Shown here: piece by piece, positions 41,845 to 53,767 of the stretch
How positions within the stretch are numbered: position 1 is the first letter of the stretch
Layout: every line of letters begins with the position of its first letter
Position numbers and translations under genes: made by a program
The notes under the pieces: generated by a model
The model's input: the letters and a program-made list of their open reading frames with translations, nothing else
Told to the model about the DNA's origin: nothing
The model's database searches: none
Source of the DNA: Adineta vaga
Taxonomy: Eukaryota; Rotifera
Assembly (NCBI GenBank): GCA_021613535.1
Contig: CP075492.1
Location: 8,928,001-8,992,000, forward strand
Length of the DNA: 64,000 nucleotides
Reading direction: 5' to 3'

Positions 41845-42380
41845 GGTAAGCAAACGAATGAAAATAATTTTTTTCTCAGTTTTTTTGCAAAGAAACTACG
41901 CTTAACTATACCATGATGTTTTGCAAGTCATTCGTGGAATCTATTCATATTTCTTATTTTTTCCTTTTTTTAACATTATTTATAGGCATGTTTGATTGAT
42001 ACGTCACTTCATCTTGTTCTAATATTATATGTACAGAGAACAATGGAAAAAAAATGATTACTTATTATCTATATCTATGTGTTTTCTTTAGAAAGCAATG
42101 TTTATTTTTTCCTGATTTGCTTACAAGCGATACAAATGTTGATGATATTGCAATATCTCGTTCACTATTTCTCAACAATTGTTATTTGTGTTTTTGTTCA
42201 TTTGTTTCTCTTTCTCGTCAAAATCTATTTGTATACTTGCATATATACATATTATACATATATATATGATCTATTGTATAAGCGTTCAAGTATCGATTTC
42301 ACTTTTTTAATATGATTATACATTTGTCAATGATATTTTCCTTAAGAAGATTGATTGTAAGTATTAATAGTGTGAATATC

Positions 42381-42430
42381 TAGTTGAATGGTTTTGGTCA
42401 TTGGAAACAAAGGTCGCGAGTTCGAATCTA
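42381..42430 (+). pseudogene. decayed tRNA-like element
   Basis: TAGTTGAATGGTT resembles a tRNA D arm/A box, and GGTCGCGAGTTCGAATC is a near-perfect variable/T arm with B box GTTCGAATC. The spacing between them is too short, the anticodon stem-loop appears deleted (ATTGG-AAA-CAAAG), and the T stem GCGAG faces CTAAC, so it no longer pairs. Read as a truncated tRNA pseudogene or tRNA-derived SINE fragment. Confidence 0.45.
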
Positions 42431-43351
42431 ACTATGTGAGTTATGATCATCGTCATCATTATATAAGTCAAAGATGAATCGGAAGGGCCGACTGATGCTC
42501 ATAATGAATGACAAAATTCCATATGATAACTGAGACTTATGTAATGTTTGATTGAACAAAATTCATTCACTAAAAATATCTTGCTCTTTTTGACAATAAT
42601 TAAAAATAGATATTCAGAATATATTTCAATCGTCTGGAATATACAAGACACTAAGTGATATTATCACCTGTTAACTGTATTGTTCATTAAAAGACTATAG
42701 AAATTTGCAATTTCAGAGATTTTTCTTCAATAAAATTTGTTAAACAAGGAAATAAATGAAACTGATCAATTCTTACAAATATTTCAACATCAATACAATA
42801 TAAAAATACGAAAGTTTTATGTTTACATACAGTGATACGTAATTCAGCACCTATCGCAATTGTACTCATTACTCACTACATTAGGAATCGAATAAAAACG
42901 AGCATGTACATATATCAAGTTCTTTGCCAATCGTGTCGATTTTTTGTATTCAATATTCACTTGCAGTGATCACGGATGAGTTGATTTTATATTCATCTTC
43001 TATTACGCTTCCTTTGTTGATCATCATAGTCGTAACTCTTATATAAAAGTGATTACTCTGGTATCGATATTTATATTTTATGCAGAACTGTTTCAGATAT
43101 TTTTAACCAAATGACACGCTCATATCAACAACTAAGATTCTGGTTTAAAATATCTATTGTTAAAAAGATGATTGTTACCTAATAAGTATGTTACGAATAC
43201 TCACATCATATCAACGTGCGTACAATCATTCATTTATTTCAAAGAGAAAAATATCAGATGAGTAACTCTTCGCTGATTTTGATATAAAGCGATGTTCAAG
43301 ATAGAGATAAAAAGCGTATTCTTTTTCTCTCTCTCTTGCTATTCTACGAAA

Positions 43352-43372
43352 GATATATATATATATATATAA
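43352..43372. repeat. (AT)n microsatellite
   Basis: About ten AT dinucleotides in intergenic DNA. Confidence 0.85.
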
Positions 43373-43438
43373 TCGATCACGGATTACTCGATAAACATTG
43401 TTCATTTCGATCTATACAACTAAAATGCATCGTAAAAT

Positions 43439-43911
43439 ATGTATCGCCATATTCTGTTCGTCCTAACAATTATGTGCTCTGGACGATCTGTTGACGATAA
43501 AATGGTACAAGACCATCTGAGGTATCAAACATAATAATCCTACTATTAATAACAATGCTGTTAATACTGCGCGTGAACGTGCTCTAGAAGTTCTTCGTAA
43601 TTATCATTATTCTGTTGGTGATGACAATGATGATGATAATTATCGTCGAGCGCGTCGTCTTCTTATTGGTGTTTTCAATGATCTTGTGTCTGATAAATCT
43701 AAACGTATTGCTGATGATATTAAAGATTTTTTACTTAATCTTGATGAACGTAATGAAGAAGAAGAAGTTGAAAAAAAGTAAGCTATGCACATTTCTTTTG
43801 TTATATCTATTGATTTTTGTTGTTTCTTTTTTTCTTTCTGCAGAAAGCGGTTCGTCATTTAGTGACAATGAAAACCAACAATTGATGAACTCATTTTTAG
43901 ATAGATAGATA
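43439..43911 (+). pseudogene. possible small secreted acidic protein, frames do not join
   Basis: An ATG at 43439 opens MYRHILFVLTIMCSGRS, a good signal peptide, and stops near 43536. A second frame, open from about 43521 to 43777, reads as a charged helical peptide (ARERALEVLRNYHYS, then RRARRLLIGVFNDL, then an acidic end). A third piece after the 43778-43843 intron (GTAAGC...TGCAG) gives SGSSFSDNENQQLMNSFLDR only in another phase. No GT-AG splice joins the first two frames. Either the model is wrong, or this is a disrupted gene. No family recognised. Confidence 0.3.
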
Positions 43912-45126
43912 ATTCTTTTCTTTATTTTTACTTAATTTTATTCATGTGTATCCACTCTCTTTTGTTAAACTTCAATACAAATTCAATATTTAAAAGAAAA
44001 GAAGCAATGTATTACTGTTCAGGCTATTCAAGCGTTACTAGAATGTTATATGAAAAGTACATACAGAGAGTCAAATTCTATGCCGTTAAGGAAATAAAGA
44101 ATAAAATAGAATAATCTATGCACATATATCAATATAGCCGTTGTGTCTGAATGATATAAATAATACTGTGTTAGGGAACTTTGATAAATGCAAATGCAAA
44201 TTAAATTGATTGGAAAAAAAAACAACTTCGATTCGATTTACAAAAATGTGGATTACTATCATAGCATAACTTATATTTTCAGTGTTGAATATAGTTGTTA
44301 ATAATAAAAATAAGTATTCTTCCAAAAAGCAATTCTCTATTTTTATCATTCCAACTTAGTAAAATTCAATGTTGCATGTTAGATGTATTGTAGATGTTCG
44401 TGTCTTAAAATCTTGATGTAGAGGCACAATCTTATTTTTTATTGGTTCATAAACTGATATGTAGTAAAAAGAAAACATTCTTGTATATGCAGAAAGAATG
44501 AGTATGTATGAGTGCATATTTTATTTTTCTTTTCTATTAGATGGCTTTGCTTGATTACTAGATTCATAAAATGGTATCTTTCGAGTAGATATGTTATCAA
44601 AATAATAATCATTTTCTGAGATTTATACGTATCACAATTAACCTTCTATATAAACAACTTATTTTTCTAGTAAAAGTCTATACGAATACATTTTCACAGT
44701 AGTATTTATCATTATATTAACAAAGTTTCAGACGAGTTCTCGTCATGTATAAATAATAGTTTGTTTTTATTGTTTACAATCGACGAAAATTCAATCAAAC
44801 TACTTCGAAGATTTCAATAACATATGTTTATTAAACCAGATATTAATAGAATAATGACAGGAATCTGTTTTTGTCCTCTAAAAACAATTATATATGTTCT
44901 ATATATGCATGCATTGCAATCTGTTGTGTATGATAATATGTATGTAGAGAGAACGAAAAACATAGTGTGTATATACACAGAGTACAAAGCATCGATGACG
45001 TCATAGGTAGAATCAACCATCATCATTTTATTATAGCTGTATTTATTTAGATAAAGGTTGTCTATTTTGTTTTATGAATAAATTTTTTCGTCGAATTATT
45101 GCCTTTTAGATAATTCATTTTGTTCC
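43912..45126. other. intergenic, upstream of aminopeptidase
   Basis: About 1.2 kb of AT-rich sequence. Short frames near 44116-44349 and 44814-45026 are low-complexity and unsupported. Confidence 0.5.
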
Positions 45127-48100
45127 ATGACGAACATGTCCGATAAATCAGTTCGTGAATTAACAAATCGTTTACCAAAAACTGTTATTCCTCTGCATTA
45201 TCAATTATATAAAGATGTTAGTCAATTAAATCAATATCTTTTTCAAGGAATTGTAGATATAGATGTTAAAGTAAAATAATCGAGAATTTGTATTCTCTCA
45301 AAAGCATATATTTATCAATTATTTAGATCAATGAAATTGTACATGAAATTATTTTAAATAGTGTTGATTTAAATCTTACTAAAATTCAATATCAACCAAA
45401 TGATGGAAGTACTTCTTTAAACGGATCTTTTGAATTGAACGATGAACATGAACAAGCAATAATACAATTTGCACAACCAATTAATGTACTAGAAACATAA
45501 TCTGTTTAGAATGAATAATTGTCTGTATTTTGATTTAGGCTGGAAACGGTCGTTTACATATTGAATTTAATGGTATAATTGAAGATGAACTTCATGGTTT
45601 CTATCGAACTAAAGATAAAAATCAAATTGGTGCATGTACTCAATTCGAAGTATATTTTAGATTAGTTTGATTTCATTTCGATTTCTTTCTTTTTCTCTTT
45701 AGCCTGCTTATGCACGTCGAGCGTTTCCTTGTTTCGATGAACCATCATTCAAAGCAATGTTTACTATAAGTATTCGAGCACCAAAACATCTGACAACGTT
45801 GTGTAATATGGTATGATAAATGAAAAATTTTCTTTCGTGCTAATAAAATATTTCTCTAGCCAGTTAAATCTCAACGAAATGATGACAATGATACGATTAC
45901 GTATGAATTTGAAACAACACCAATTATGTCTACTTATTTAGTCGCATATGTCATTGGTGCTTATGATTATGTTGAAACACGTGACTCAAATAATGTATTA
46001 ATTCGAGTTTATACACCAGTTGGCAAAAAAGAACGTGGATTATTTGCTTTGCATGTTTGTTGATGTTTATTAGTTTTTATTGAACTTTTGAGCGTATTAA
46101 TTTTCTATAGACGACAGCTAAGATTCTTCCTTTTTATGCAGAATATTTTGGCATTAAATATCCATTGAGTAAAGTTGATATGATTGCTATTGCTGATTTT
46201 GGTTCAGGTGAGTAATAGATGAATTTCTTCTATCTAAATTAGTATTTTCATTTAGGTGCTATGGAAAATTGGGGGTAATGAAACTACTTTACAAATCAGT
46301 AAATAATCTAATCCTTCGTCTTCTTTAGTTTAATAACTTATCATGAAACATATTTATTAGTGGATGCACAAAATACGACTCAAGAAACTAAACAAGAAGT
46401 TGCTCTTATTGTTGCTCATGAATTAGCACATCAATGGTTTGGAAATCTAGTAGTAAGTTATTGTAAATTTCCTTTCGACTTTTTTTCTTAAAATCATCGA
46501 TCTAGACAATGGAATGGTGGAATGATCTATGGTTGAATGAAGATAAGTATTCATACAATATTTGAGTTCTTCTAATGTTTCGTTCTTTGTTTTTACGTTT
46601 TGCAACGTGGATTCAATTTCTTGCTGTTGATCATGTGTATCCTGAATATGATATTTGGACTCAATTTGTATCAGATACATTAGCATTATGTATGATTCCA
46701 GATGCATTGCATTATAGCCATCCGATTGAAACTGACATAAAGAAACCAAGTGAAATTAGTGAAATATTTGATGATATTACTTATGAAAAAGGTATGATGT
46801 TCTTTCGAAAATCATCATCTTGTTCATGATGTTTTTATCTTAGGTTCTAGTGTGATTCGTTTGCTTCATGCATATATCGGTGATGAAGCATTTCGAACTG
46901 GTTTAGCAAATTATCTTGCTGAGTATTCTTACAAGAATGCAATTACAGAAAATCTTTGGTCTCATTTATCGCGAACGTCGAAACAACCTCATCTCTTTGA
47001 TATTCTTTCGACATGGACTAAACAAATGGGTTTTCCACTTCTTACTGTATGCATAAAAAGATCTGCCATTCAATTAATCATATTGTTTCTTTTTCTCTTC
47101 TTATGATAAAGGTAACACAAGAACAACGTGGAAATAATCGAGTATTAACCATTGAACAGACACGTTTCCTAGCTGATGGAACAGCTGATGATAATGCAAG
47201 ATGGAAAATTCCAATAAATATATGTACGAAATCAAATCCAAATGAAAGTGTTCATCAATTGTTTATGACTGGAGATAAAAAACAAGAATTTTTGTTAGAA
47301 AAAGTACCAGAAACCGATTGGATTAAGTTAAATTTATTTAGGTAAGTTTCTTTTCTAAATAGACAGAATGTTTTGTTACCTAACGTAAATTTAAAGAAAA
47401 TGTACTCTTGGATACTATTGAATTTTTTAGTGTTGGTATATATCGTGTTGATTATCCTCATTCAATGCTTGAGTCTATTGTTCTTGGTATTCAAGATCAA
47501 TCATTATCTCCTCAAGATCGTTTTAATGTTCAAACAGATTTATATGCTTTAGCACGTTCTAATCACAAAGATTATGTTGATTATCTGAAATTACTTCGTC
47601 AAGCATATCGACATGAAGATAATTTAACTGTTTGGAAATCTATTATCAAACAAATTACTGATCTAAATTCTATATTTGATTATGCTACAATGAGCAGTAC
47701 AAAAAAACTCTTTCAAGCATATGTCTGTGATCTTTTATCAAATATTTATGCTAAATTATTATGGGATCCACTCCCAAATGAAGGTTCTCAAGCATCGATG
47801 CTTCGTGGTTTAGTCTTAACTCAAATGGGTATTAATGGACATAATAAAACACGTGAAGACGCACGCAAACGTTTTGATAGTCTTTTTACGAATAATCATT
47901 CACCAATCAATCCAAATATTCGTGTAGCAATTTATGTCACTGTAGCAAAAACAGGAAATATGGATACATTCGAAAAACTCAAAACAGTACGAGAATTCTT
48001 TTCAATAACAGGATCTTTGTGAGTAGATTTTATTTTAGTTATATCGTGAAGCTGATACACAAGAAGAACGTATTCGTCTATTAACTGCACTCTGTCGTTT

Positions 48101-48663
48101 TGATGATCCAGATATTCAACGTCGTGCACTTGAATATATTTGGGATGAAGTACGAGAATTAATTTTACTTGTTCGAAACTGAATATTTCGTTCTTTTTTC
48201 CTTGACAGAATGAAGTTCGTAAACAAGATCATGTTGCTGCTTGTGCAGAATTAGCGGAACATAATCGTCATGGTTGTGAAATAGCATGGAAATATATTCA
48301 AGAAAATTGGGATAAAATTGAAGAAATCTATGGAGAAACTGATAATCATTTAATACATCTTATTGAAGTAAATAGAACAGCTTTTTTTTTCAGTAAATTG
48401 AAAGATTATTTTCAAATTCTTCTAGCATGCACCAAGTCATTTTGTTACGAAAGAACGTGCGGATGAAGTTGAAGTAAAACCTTTCTTGTCTTATATAACA
48501 TAAAGTCGAAGTTTGTTTATATTCTATCATCTAGAAATTTTACGCTGATCATCCAAATCCATTGCTACACAGACCAATACATAAAACTCTTGAACAAATC
48601 AAAATTCGTCGACTTGTTCTTGAACGACATGAACGTAGTATTAATGACTATCTTAGTCTTTAG
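45127..48663 (+). CDS. puromycin-sensitive aminopeptidase (M1 family)
   Basis: Cytosolic zinc aminopeptidase that trims N-terminal residues from peptides, including polyglutamine. About 17 exons. It starts [20 protein letters not shown]; the ATG at 45136 is the alternative. Family landmarks: [11 protein letters not shown], exopeptidase motif GAMENWG (split by an intron after the second G of the motif's WGG), the zinc site [10 protein letters not shown] at 46417-46446, and the third zinc ligand in LNEGFATW, then DITYEKGSSVIR and a HEAT-like C-terminal half ending [12 protein letters not shown]. Introns are 45-80 bp GT-AG except 46543-46596, which begins ATAAGT and ends TTTTAC. Only that AT-AC splice rebuilds NEGFATW; reading through hits a stop. 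Confidence 0.95.
46543..46596 (+). other. apparent AT-AC intron in aminopeptidase
   Basis: A 54 bp intron with donor G|ATAAGTATTC and acceptor TTTTTAC|GTTTTGC. Splicing joins GAA G to GT TTT GCA ACG TGG, giving EGFATW, which includes the third zinc ligand and is invariant in the family. No AG lies near the exon start, and reading through meets a TGA. The ATAAGT donor and a CTAAT branch-like site about 20 bp before the acceptor fit the U2-dependent AT-AC class, not the U12 class (ATATCCTT). Confidence 0.75.
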
Positions 48664-49257
48664 AAAACAAAATAATCAATATTTTTTTCTGTATTGTTAT
48701 TCGTTATATTTACTCTACTCATTTCAAATGATTTTGATATTCTTTTTTTTCCTGCTCTATACAGATATTGAAAATATATCTGAAGGAAAAACGATTGTGA
48801 ACAATAGAATAAAGAAAAAGACATTTCCACGTCTAGGTAATAATAACTGTGATTGATTGTATCGAGCAATTTTAATACTCAAAAAATTTCCTCTCTCGTT
48901 GTACACATGTCAATAGATACATTGATCTACATGTAATTATCTTTTGTCAATACAGTTTTGCAAGGTTTTAACTAGGATAACAAAACATCGTGATTATCTC
49001 AAACAATTTCTAATTTTATGCATCAATTAACTGGAAAAGGTTCATTCAAGGACGGTATTCATTGATGAAAGCTTAGTTATCTTCGATAATTTTCGTCTAC
49101 TAACAAAGATATTCAACCAGTAAGTATATATGAATCTGCCGTTCTACAGCAGCATAACTTTTCATGTATATTTTCTTTCAAAGCATAAAACAATACACAT
49201 AAAATTTAAAAATGACATTCGGTTTGTGTTCTGTTCTGTTTATATACATTAGTTTCT
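48664..49257. other. convergent 3' regions
   Basis: About 600 bp between the converging aminopeptidase and GTPase genes. Nothing else recognised. Confidence 0.55.
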
Positions 49258-51744
49258 TTAATGAACATCTGTATTTAGATTTTCCACATCGGCTGGAAAT
49301 CGGGAAGGTTTCTTACGAAAAACACTGAAAAATTTGCTGAAAACATTTTTTGAATTTCGATTTTGTACCGTTGAATTCTTTCGTACGGTTGCATTAGCTA
49401 ATTTTCCTGCATCAAAATCCGTTACTTCTATTAAGCCATTTGTAACAGTCAATCGACGTCTTTGTTCGAAACGTTTCTGTTCACAAAGACGTATTTGTTT
49501 CAATGTTCCAGCAAGTAAATCATCGACTTTATCATTAATAGCTGCAGACGTTTCAACAAGTTTACAATCATGTCGAAAGGCTGCAAGACGAGCAGCTAAG
49601 AAACAACAAAACAAAAAGAGAATGTTTGATCGGAAAAGGACACTGCTGTTTTCATGACTTACTTTCTTTAGTAACAGCACGTTTACGTACAAGATCAGAT
49701 TTATTTCCAACGAGAATAATTGGTATATGACGTTTAACTGCTATTGTTGAATTATCCGCTAATTCTTTTTCTCGAATATTTTTTATCAGTTGAATAGCTG
49801 TTTGAAACGATTGACGATCTGTTATTGAATATACGACCACATATGCATCACCTGTAACACTGCATTTAATCTAAAGAATAATTAATGAGAGAAAAAAATT
49901 TAAATCTATTAAATCATTTTCTTTTGCATACTAGATCAACATCGATATTGATGACATGTAAACGAGATTCAATTCCATCCAACATAATTGATACCGTATT
50001 GTCTGGATCATCTTCTATTGATAAACAAAAAAACAAACAAAAATCGTGATTTGTACGGAAATCTTTCTTTTTTGCATAACTTGATAAATCCCATGTGAAA
50101 TCAATCACTTGGAATATTAATCAAATAGTAACAAGAGATAAGAAAAAATGTATCTTAATAGTTCTTGTAGAAAATGACTTTTTATTATTATTGATAAAAT
50201 TATCATATATTTCATTTGATAACACACTTAAAATATGGTCAAGGATATTGCAATGCGAAAGTCTGATAGATGTTTTTTATTGGAATTTTTTGTTCAATAA
50301 AAAGTGTTGTATCTCATGAATTCTAAAAATAACTTTTCTAAGTAACAAAAAATATCTATCGGAAACTATTAAAGCAAAAATCTAGTTGATCATTAATGTA
50401 TTCGGAGATTATAATCTTGTTTTTCTCTGTATTCTTTGACTTCTTCTTCGTCGTAGGTTGTATAGAGCTTTGTAACCGTTAATAATTTCGAATGACAAAA
50501 CGATATGTTACCAGATATAACTATAGTCTTTATTAGATTTACGCATGTTGAACAAATAGAGTTTGATAGAAAATGACAGAGTGATTAACTATGTGTTCAT
50601 TTATTAAGAAGACAAAGGTTCAACCAATTATAGTATTGTTTTATGTAATAGGACAGGTCAATGACTTTTTTCTATTAAATTTCATATTTATACTCAATGT
50701 TATAAAGTCAACTGATTAATACCTTAAAAGCATGGTTATCAAAAATTAGTTAAGCATTTGTTTATATCTGTTCTTTTTCTAAAGTACTTCTCGTCTCTTT
50801 TGTTAAATGTAAACAAAGCATTTCAACAACTGTTTCTATCTTTAACAACTCATCATTATAACCTCTTTCCTTTATGTAATATTGTTGTTTATATATATGT
50901 TGTAATACTCATCAAAAAGTTCTTTCCTTCTTTCTTTCTTCTTCTTCTTCTTCCTCCTCCTCCTCCTGCAATCATTCTGATTCATACTAACAATCTATCC
51001 ATTTTGGTTATTGACAATGATTCGCTTTACCATCTGTATGTAAATGTCGATTCTGTCAGCTATCAACTAACAATCATATCAATGAAGTAATAGATCTTAA
51101 CTTACCAACTGAGCCTGAATAATCATATATTCCTCTATATTCTGTTGTTTTAAATTGTCTTAAAAGTGAACATTTGCCTGTTCCACTCATTCCGAGTAGA
51201 TAAACTTGATAGATACGTATATCTTGTACATGACCATCTTCAGTTTCAATACGTTCAACATGTTCATCATCATCATCATCATTGTCATTATCACCATCGA
51301 TTGCTGGTGGTAATGAAATGTTCTCGATCGTTGAATCAACAAAATTATTATCAAGTATTCCATTGAGATTAGGTCCGGCTGGTGTTATATTAGTATTTGA
51401 TAATGAATTTGAACTTGTACGAAATTCAGTATTTATTTGGTTTGAATCACTAACACGTTCTTGAGATGGTGTTCGATCACCTTTACGAAATGAATTACGA
51501 CGACTTGTCGAACCACTTCGTTTAAATGAACGTTTAAATGAATCACTAAAAATGGTTAAAATAAAATAAAGATCATTTAAAAAAAGTGTTCATACCCTCG
51601 ATTAACAAATCCTTTTGATGTTGTATGAAATTGTCGTACACGATAGATTTCTTCATCTCCATCTTGAGGTAATTGTAATTGATCCAGTGGTAAAGAACCT
51701 GTAGGAGACAATAATAATCGATTAGTTTTAGATTCTGTTGTCAT
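49258..51744 (-). CDS. RGK-type (Rad/Rem/Gem) small GTPase
   Basis: Ras-superfamily GTPase; RGK proteins inhibit voltage-gated calcium channels and shape the cytoskeleton. Exons: 51596-51744, 51106-51545, 49932-50014, 49663-49870, 49258-49595; 405 residues. A long Ser/Thr/Arg-rich N-terminus with an RRNSFRKGDRTPS segment (possible 14-3-3 sites) precedes the G domain. G1 is LLGMSGTGKCSLL; the switch II region reads VINIDVDL in place of a canonical DxxG (RGKs have DxWE). Then come GDAYVVVYSITDRQSF, G4 in ILVGNKSDLVRKR, G5 in CKLVETSAA, and LKQIRL as in RGKs. The tail is basic and aromatic (VFSKFFSVFRKKP), without CaaX, for membrane binding. The intron 50015-51105 (1.09 kb) is the longest found in the window. 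Confidence 0.87.
50921..50968. repeat. (TTC)n/(TCC)n low-complexity tract
   Basis: Pyrimidine trinucleotide repeats inside the long intron of the RGK gene. Confidence 0.85.
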
Positions 51745-51887
51745 AATCAATAGTACTGCTAGTTAATATAAAGTCGACTCGAAAAGAAGAACAGCTGGTG
51801 CTTGAGGATTTTTTTTTCTTTTATAGGAAATTGGAAAGAGTCATTAGGGAAGACGGAAAAAAAATATATATGTATGTAGATGAGAAA

Positions 51888-53767
51888 TCAGATCTCCGAT
51901 TTTTCATCTTCTTCTTTTTTTATCTTACCAACTCTGCCTGATCGAAGTGCTTTGGGACTTGACCATTGATCATGAGGATCGACAGTTGCCATGAGATCTG
52001 TTGCTGAAATTCTTGATGGCACAACACTGACTGATTTGCGTGCAGAATCCAATGCGACTGTGTGAAGAATGTTATTGTTATATGTGCTATATTTGCGTGG
52101 CGAAGAATATTCTTTCCGTTCTTTCTCTTTTTCTCTTTCTTTTCCTTTTTCCTTCTTTTGTTGTCGATATTTTTTTATCGATTGAGGACGTTTATAAGAA
52201 CACGATCGTGCTAATGGTTCTAACTGTTCGCTTTGGGAATTTGATGATTGAAGAAATACTTGTGCAGCATGAGTTAAGAAAAAATTTTTTCGTTTCGTCT
52301 GAGCAACCACTGGTGACAGAGTTGCACTTGATTGTTGACTTTTGTTTGATGATGTATTTGATTGACGACGATCATCAACTATTCTTACTGAACGTGTGGG
52401 TAATGATGTTAAATGTGGTTGAGATTTTGCATAATGATGGGTTGGTGTATCAGTAGATAATTGAAATGGTAGAGTCACTGGTGTAGTTGAACTGTAACAA
52501 CGTGGATGAGGCGATGGAGGAGATGATGCATTCGAACGTGCAAATAATGCGTCGAATTGTTCGGTATCGGTATTGATTTGTTGTTTCGAATTTATATTGT
52601 TTTCATTTTGAGACGGTTTCCAATGAACTGTTGTTCGTGAAGCTGTACGTGAATTGGTTTTTTCAAGTGGATTTTCATTACGTAATTCATCATTTTTATC
52701 CTTAATCGATTCTTGATGAAGATGTGGTTCGTGCATTCTATATGAGAAAGATATGATAAATAACATGGCGACGTGATGTCTTAATGAATGTCAAATATAT
52801 CATTATTCATTAAACTAGAACTATCTTAGGACTATATTCGAAATCTCTGATGAATATTTTGATATATATGTTTGATATCCTTTTAATATGATCGATTTTG
52901 TCATCCTTGCTTTTTTTTCTTAGTTACTCGGCTTTTTACTTCTTAACATGATTTCATTCATTTTATATTAACAACTTATAAGGAAAAAAAGAAGAAAATT
53001 GACTTGAAAAATCTAGAAAGTAGTACATCCATTAGTCGAGCATTGTCAGACACATCAAATTAAACTAACGTTAAGAGAGTAGCAGAAAAAACAACATGGA
53101 TAAGATTGGTTTTTGCCGATCTTAAAGAGAAAATAAATGAGAGGAAATGATCTAAATATAAAAATTCTTCTTTGCATTTTTTTTTCAAACTCAAACGAAT
53201 AACAACCATTAAGAAAAGAAAAATCACTTTTTTTCCACTCGATCAATCATTAGTGAAGATAACAAGTAGTTCTATTCAATGGAGAAAAAAAGAGAGAAAT
53301 CAGACCGGATATTTACACATAGTTATGTATCTTTCAACTACTCTCGACAATATCAAAGTCAACAAGAAGAATCGCTCGAAACAAATGTTCTTAAGTGCAT
53401 CGATTGATCTAAGAAAAAAAAACACTGGATTTAAAATCTATATTTTGCCCATTCTAATTTGTCTTATTATAGAAATGACAGAAAGCTAAACCTGAGGATA
53501 GATTCAAAGATAACGAACATAATTATTAGCTTGACGCGAAGTCGACTTCCGTCATCCATCAGTAATGTCTGTCGGATTCTTCTATCCTATCAGTCATAAG
53601 ATAAAAGAAATGATTTTTCTTTAACAAGATTCATGAGATAATTTAAATATAAAAATCATTTCCATGAGAAATAAAGATAACAAAATTTTTGTTTACCTGT
53701 TAAATTTCACACGTTTTCGTTGGGTCGACTGTCGACGAAGTAAAGAAGATAATGGCCTCTCCGCCAT
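51888..53767 (-). CDS. disordered protein with N-terminal RVKF motif
   Basis: Two exons, 53697-53767 and 51888-52737, joined in phase 2 across a 959 bp intron (GTAAAC...ATATAG), 306 residues. The first exon reads MAERPLSSLLRRQSTQRKRV and then KFN; KRVKF fits the RVxF consensus for docking to protein phosphatase 1, and RRQS fits a PKA site just before it. The rest is disordered: Ser, Thr, Gln and Asn-rich with a short hydrophobic stretch (NFFLTHAAQVFL), a Lys/Glu repeat (EKGKEREKEKERKE), and an acidic-basic end. No catalytic domain. Family not recognised. A PP1 regulatory role is only an inference from the short motif. The RGK gene starts about 140 bp downstream on the same strand. Confidence 0.7.

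Larger units (their letters stand above)
41845..43438. other. intergenic
   Basis: About 1.6 kb. Contains a decayed tRNA-like element near 42381-42430 (separate entry) and (AT)n at 43352-43372. No protein gene supported. Confidence 0.5.
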
